A program made the translations under genes and the position numbers. A DNA stretch of 16,150 nucleotides from Bacillota bacterium (GTDB lineage: Bacteria; Bacillota; Clostridia; Christensenellales; Aristaeellaceae), in the NCBI GenBank assembly GCA_023458835.1, contig JAEWWY010000524.1, positions 1-16,150 of the forward strand, given 5' to 3'. The notes below the pieces were generated by a model that was given only the letters and a program-made list of their open reading frames with translations, was not told the DNA's origin and made no database searches. Below, one piece after another: positions 13,594 to 16,150 of this stretch. Position 1 is the stretch's first letter. Each line of letters begins with the position of its first letter.

Positions 13594-14225
13594 ACGATGC
13601 AATGAAGGCGTTCCGGATCAGGTGCGCCTCTTTTTTTCAGCCGCTGTGGCCGGGGGAGGACAAGGTGATCGTCTTTGGCGAGGGCAATATGGAGAAACCG
13701 CGCCTGATGCTCATCGGGGAAGCCCCCGGCGAACAGGAAGTGATGCAGGGAAAGCCCTTTGTGGGCAAGGCCGGCAAGAACCTGGACGCTTTCTTGGAAT
13801 CCGTTCATTTGAAGCGGGAAGAAATCTATATTTCCAACGTGGTCAAAATACGCCCCACCAAGGTCAGCGAAAAGGGGCGCGTCAGCAACCGCCCCCCCTC
13901 CAGGGAGGAGATCGGCCTTTTCCTGCCCTGGCTGAAGGAGGAGATCGGCCTGGTGTCGCCGGAGCTGCTGGTGACGCTGGGCAACGTGGCCTTAAAGAGC
14001 CTGCTGGGAAAGGGCACCATCGGCGAGGCCCATGGGCGCTTCCTTCGCGCCGCCGTGTCCGCGCACCAGGAAAAGGAGCGGGAATACCCGCTGTTCGCGC
14101 TGTATCATCCCGCTTCCATCATCTATAACCGGTCCTTGAGCCAGGTATATGCGGGGGATTTGCATATCCTGGATGAGGCGCTGAAAAAGGGCCCCCTCGC
14201 GTTCGGCGCTCAAACGGACAATTGA
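13590..14225 (+). CDS. Uracil-DNA glycosylase superfamily paralogue lacking Fe-S cysteines
   Basis: This 211-residue paralogue of the preceding gene keeps the UDG core: LIGEAPGEQEVMQGKPFVGKAG (41-62), NVVKIRPTKVSEKG (83-96), LVTLGNVALKSLLGKG (128-142) and ALYHPASIIYN (170-180). It has only one cysteine (Cys12). The cluster ligand of the first gene at KCRPP is Ile87 here (KIRPT), so no [4Fe-4S] cluster can form as in family 4. From memory, this cysteine-poor form is common in Clostridia and annotated as uracil-DNA glycosylase; its real substrate may differ. ATG 13590 is chosen over 13572 because GGGAGG (13574-13579) lies at the correct distance only from 13590. That start overlaps the upstream stop by 4 bp. 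Confidence 0.85.
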   Translation: MNDAMKAFRIRCASFFQPLWPGEDKVIVFGEGNMEKPRLMLIGEAPGEQEVMQGKPFVGKAGKNLDAFLESVHLKREEIYISNVVKIRPTKVSEKGRVSNRPPSREEIGLFLPWLKEEIGLVSPELLVTLGNVALKSLLGKGTIGEAHGRFLRAAVSAHQEKEREYPLFALYHPASIIYNRSLSQVYAGDLHILDEALKKGPLAFGAQTDN

Positions 14226-14243
14226 GGCAAACTTCCGTATAAT
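14215..14243 (+). promoter_or_regulatory. nfeD-floA promoter
   Basis: A perfect -10 TATAAT (14238-14243) stands 17 bp after CGGACA (14215-14220), which matches four of six -35 bases. The -35 overlaps the last codons of the upstream gene. An alternative weaker -10 (TATGAT or TATACT, 14275-14285) has no good -35. Confidence 0.55.
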
Positions 14244-14312
14244 TGGCGCTCCTTTCTGTCCCTGCCATGTAAAATATGATATACTGGCACCATCAGGACA
14301 GGAGGAGATCGT

Positions 14313-14810
14313 ATGTTGGATTTTATTCTGACAAACCTTCCCATCATCGTATGCTTTTTGGTGGGCATAGGCCTCTTGGTGGCGGAGGTTTTTCTGCCGG
14401 GGTTCGGCCTGCCGGGGATATCCGGTATTATTCTGGAGATCGCCTCCATATGGCTTGTATGGTCAAATTACGGGCCCGTGGCGGCGCTGGGCATGACCAT
14501 TGTGGTCCTGGCGGTGATCGCCATTACCATATCCATTGCGCTCAAGTCCGCCGCCAGGGGGCGGCTGTCCAAATCCAGCATCATTTTAAGCCATGAGGAA
14601 AGCCCGTCGGAGGGCTACACCGCCACCACGGATATGGACGTCTTCCTGGGCAAGGAAGGGACCACAACCACCGTGCTTCGCCCCGCCGGGATCGCCGAGT
14701 TTGACGGCGTGCGGTTGAACGTTGTGTCCGAGGGTGAGTTCGTTGCCGCCAATACCAAGGTGCGCATTGAGCATGTGGAAGGCGCCAGGATCATGGTGCG
14801 CCCGCTGTAG
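14313..14810 (+). CDS. nfeD: NfeD family membrane protein (short form)
   Basis: This 165-residue protein is the short NfeD type, without the ClpP-like protease domain of long forms. The N-terminal half has hydrophobic membrane segments (about 7-27, 31-51 and 55-76), including the conserved AEVFLPGFGLPGISG. The C-terminal part (about 100-165) fits the NfeD OB-fold: FLGKEGTTTTVLRPAGIAEFDGVRLNVVSEGEFV and the VRIEHVEGARIMVRPL end. GGAGG stands 7 nt before ATG 14313. NfeD proteins work with SPFH/flotillin proteins, and floA follows 63 bp downstream, so the two form an operon acting in membrane organisation. Confidence 0.92.
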   Translation: MLDFILTNLPIIVCFLVGIGLLVAEVFLPGFGLPGISGIILEIASIWLVWSNYGPVAALGMTIVVLAVIAITISIALKSAARGRLSKSSIILSHEESPSEGYTATTDMDVFLGKEGTTTTVLRPAGIAEFDGVRLNVVSEGEFVAANTKVRIEHVEGARIMVRPL

Positions 14811-14873
14811 CAAAACGGCCCGCCGTATAAAACGGCCGGACAACGCTTGAAAAGATAGGGAGGAGAACTGGCC

Positions 14874-15875
14874 ATGGACGACACCTACATCTGGATCATC
14901 TTTTTCGCATTCCTGGCGCTGGTCTTACTCACGGTGTTCTTCCGCTTCGTACCCCTGGGGCTGTGGATCAGTGCGCTGGCTTCCGGCGTGCACATTTCCA
15001 TCGGCACGCTGATGGGCATGCGCATCCGCCGCATCCAGCCCCAGCGGCTGGTGCACCCTCTCATCAAGGCAAACAAGGCAGGCCTGAACCTGACCATCAC
15101 CAAGCTGGAGACCCATTACCTGGCCGGCGGCAATGTGGACAGGGTTATCAACGCCCTGATCGCCGCCCAGCGCGCCAACATCCAAATGGCCTTTGAAAAG
15201 GCCTGCGCCATCGACCTGGCCGGCCGCGATGTGTTCCACGCCGTGCAGATGAGCGTTACGCCAAAGGTGATTGAAACGCCGGTGGTGGCCGCCATCGCCA
15301 AGGACGGCATCGAGCTTCGGGCAAAAGCCCGCGTCACCGTGCGCACCAACATTGAGCGCCTGGTGGGCGGCGCCGGGGAAGAAACGGTTATCGCCCGGGT
15401 TGGCGAAGGCATTGTTACCACCGTTGGCTCTGCCGAAACCCATAAATCGGTTCTGGAAAACCCCGACCTGATCAGCCGCACGGTGCTGAACAAGGGCCTG
15501 GACGCCGGCACAGCCTTTGAGATCCTTTCCATTGATATCGCCGACGTGGACGTAGGCCGCAACATCGGCGCGCAATTGCAGATGGACCAGGCGGAAGCCG
15601 ACAGGCGCATCGCCCAGGCCAAGGCGGAGGAACGCAGGGCCATGGCCGTCGCCCATGAGCAGGAAATGAAGGCCTCCGTGCAGGAGATGCGCGCCAAGGT
15701 GGTGGAGGCCGCGGCCGCAGTGCCAACGGCCATGGCCACCGCCCTGCGGGAAGGCAAGCTGGGCGTGATGGATTATTATCAAATGCAGAACGTGATCGCC
15801 GACACCACCATGCGCGACGGCATCGCCAAGGCCAGCTCCCCCGCCGCGCCGGCGGAAGAGCTCCACAAGAAATAA
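14874..15875 (+). CDS. floA: Flotillin-like protein FloA
   Basis: This 333-residue scaffold protein of functional membrane microdomains is the size of B. subtilis FloA (YqfA). Residues 5-45 form an N-terminal hydrophobic hairpin (IWIIFFAFLALVLLTVFF and a second stretch). MGMRIRRIQPQRLVHPLIKANKAGL follows, which is very typical of this family. The SPFH/band-7 core contains AIDLAGRDVFHAVQMSVTPKVIETP and KDGIELRAKARVTVRTNIERLVGGAGEETVIARVGEGIV. A Glu/Ala-rich coiled coil (about 230-285, QAEADRRIAQAKAEERRAMA) and a MDYYQMQNVIADT tail complete it. GGGAGGAG stands about 8 nt before ATG 14874. It is co-transcribed with nfeD. Confidence 0.96.
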   Translation: MDDTYIWIIFFAFLALVLLTVFFRFVPLGLWISALASGVHISIGTLMGMRIRRIQPQRLVHPLIKANKAGLNLTITKLETHYLAGGNVDRVINALIAAQRANIQMAFEKACAIDLAGRDVFHAVQMSVTPKVIETPVVAAIAKDGIELRAKARVTVRTNIERLVGGAGEETVIARVGEGIVTTVGSAETHKSVLENPDLISRTVLNKGLDAGTAFEILSIDIADVDVGRNIGAQLQMDQAEADRRIAQAKAEERRAMAVAHEQEMKASVQEMRAKVVEAAAAVPTAMATALREGKLGVMDYYQMQNVIADTTMRDGIAKASSPAAPAEELHKK

Positions 15876-15899
15876 CCAGCTTCGATAGCCATTCGTTTT

Positions 15900-15925
15900 G
15901 CCCGGCGCGTTGCACCGCGCCGGGC
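15900..15925 (+). other. GC-rich hairpin after floA, no U-tract
   Basis: A perfect 10-bp stem (15900-15909 with 15916-15925, loop TTGCAC) begins 25 bases past the floA stop. It is followed by GC-rich sequence and the ribosome binding site of the next gene, not a T-run. It is therefore more likely a stabilising or partial-termination hairpin inside the operon than a strong terminator. Confidence 0.5.
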
Positions 15926-15947
15926 ACCGCGGAAAGGAGGCGGCAAA

Positions 15948-16150
15948 ATGGACGGCATTTTTTCCTTTCTTGTGATCATCGGCATCGTCAACGCCATCAT
16001 CAAATGGGCCAGAAAGCAGGCCGCCGCAAACCAAAAAGGCCAGGGCGCTGCACCGGAGAAACCTTGGCAGCAAATGATGGGCGGCATGGTCCGCACGCTG
16101 GAAGAAGCGGTGACCGGCAAAACATCCGGGGAGGCCGCGCCGCCCGCGCC
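15948..16150 (+). CDS. 5' part of a small putative membrane-associated protein gene
   Basis: The gene starts at ATG 15948, with a strong GGAAAGGAGG (15931-15940) 7 nt upstream, and runs off the right edge after 67 codons. The visible product opens with a short hydrophobic helix (MDGIFSFLVIIGIVNAIIKW), then a basic, Gln/Ala-rich stretch (ARKQAAANQKGQ), an amphipathic segment with WQQMMGGMVRTLEEA, and an Ala/Pro-rich run. No family is recognised. Its place 72 bp behind floA suggests the same operon and a membrane-related job, possibly as a FloA/NfeD partner. That is inference from position only. Confidence 0.7.
   Translation, partial: MDGIFSFLVIIGIVNAIIKWARKQAAANQKGQGAAPEKPWQQMMGGMVRTLEEAVTGKTSGEAAPPA

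Noticed and set aside
14925..16073. A 382-codon minus-strand frame over floA
   Set aside because: Antisense shadow of floA, rich in His/Gly/Ala, with no domain.

Overview
The window looks like chromosomal DNA of a fairly GC-rich Clostridia-class Firmicute, possibly Christensenellales or a relative. This is inferred from gene content and style: strong GGAGG ribosome binding sites, sigma-A type promoters, a type III glutamine synthetase beside an ANTAR regulator, a secreted Thr/Pro-linked SH3/PG-binding protein, a tandem pair of family-4-type uracil-DNA glycosylase genes, and an nfeD-floA pair. No tRNA, rRNA, CRISPR array, phage gene or transposase was seen.

Layout. 1-353 is the 3' end of an unrecognised gene. 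448-3087 encodes a large exported cell-wall protein (two SH3b domains, six PG-binding repeats and a conserved C-terminal domain with a His/Cys signature), behind a consensus promoter at 381-409. 3211-9428 is a nitrogen-assimilation block. On the minus strand it holds glnN (type III glutamine synthetase, start 7186), followed by an ammonium transporter fused to a C-terminal PII domain. Divergently, on the plus strand, it holds a short type I glutamine-synthetase-like protein and an ANTAR RNA-binding regulator with a degenerate receiver. 9438-9636 is a transposase-less, long imperfect palindrome containing two inverted copies of a 25-bp core. 9713-10564 holds a VOC protein and a GNAT acetyltransferase, convergent and abutting. 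10685-11858 (minus) holds rpmB (L28) and an EamA/DMT transporter, each with its own promoter. 12082-14225 (plus) holds trmL, a small acidic-headed membrane protein, and two overlapping UDG-superfamily genes. 14313-15875 is nfeD-floA, and a small putative membrane protein starting at 15948 runs off the end.

How the parts may work together. The nitrogen block is the most interesting part. Ammonium uptake (Amt) and sensing (PII) are fused in one polypeptide, next to a catalytically complete GS. A GS-like paralogue that appears to lack two catalytic glutamates, and an RNA-binding antiterminator that lacks the receiver phospho-Asp, are transcribed the other way from a shared 327-bp intergenic region. 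The glnN leader contains a strong intrinsic terminator almost at the predicted 5' end of the transcript, and another sits between glnN and amt. My working hypothesis is that the ANTAR protein controls read-through at one or both hairpins, perhaps with the degenerate GS-like protein as nitrogen sensor. The genes and hairpins are read from the sequence; the circuit is inference.
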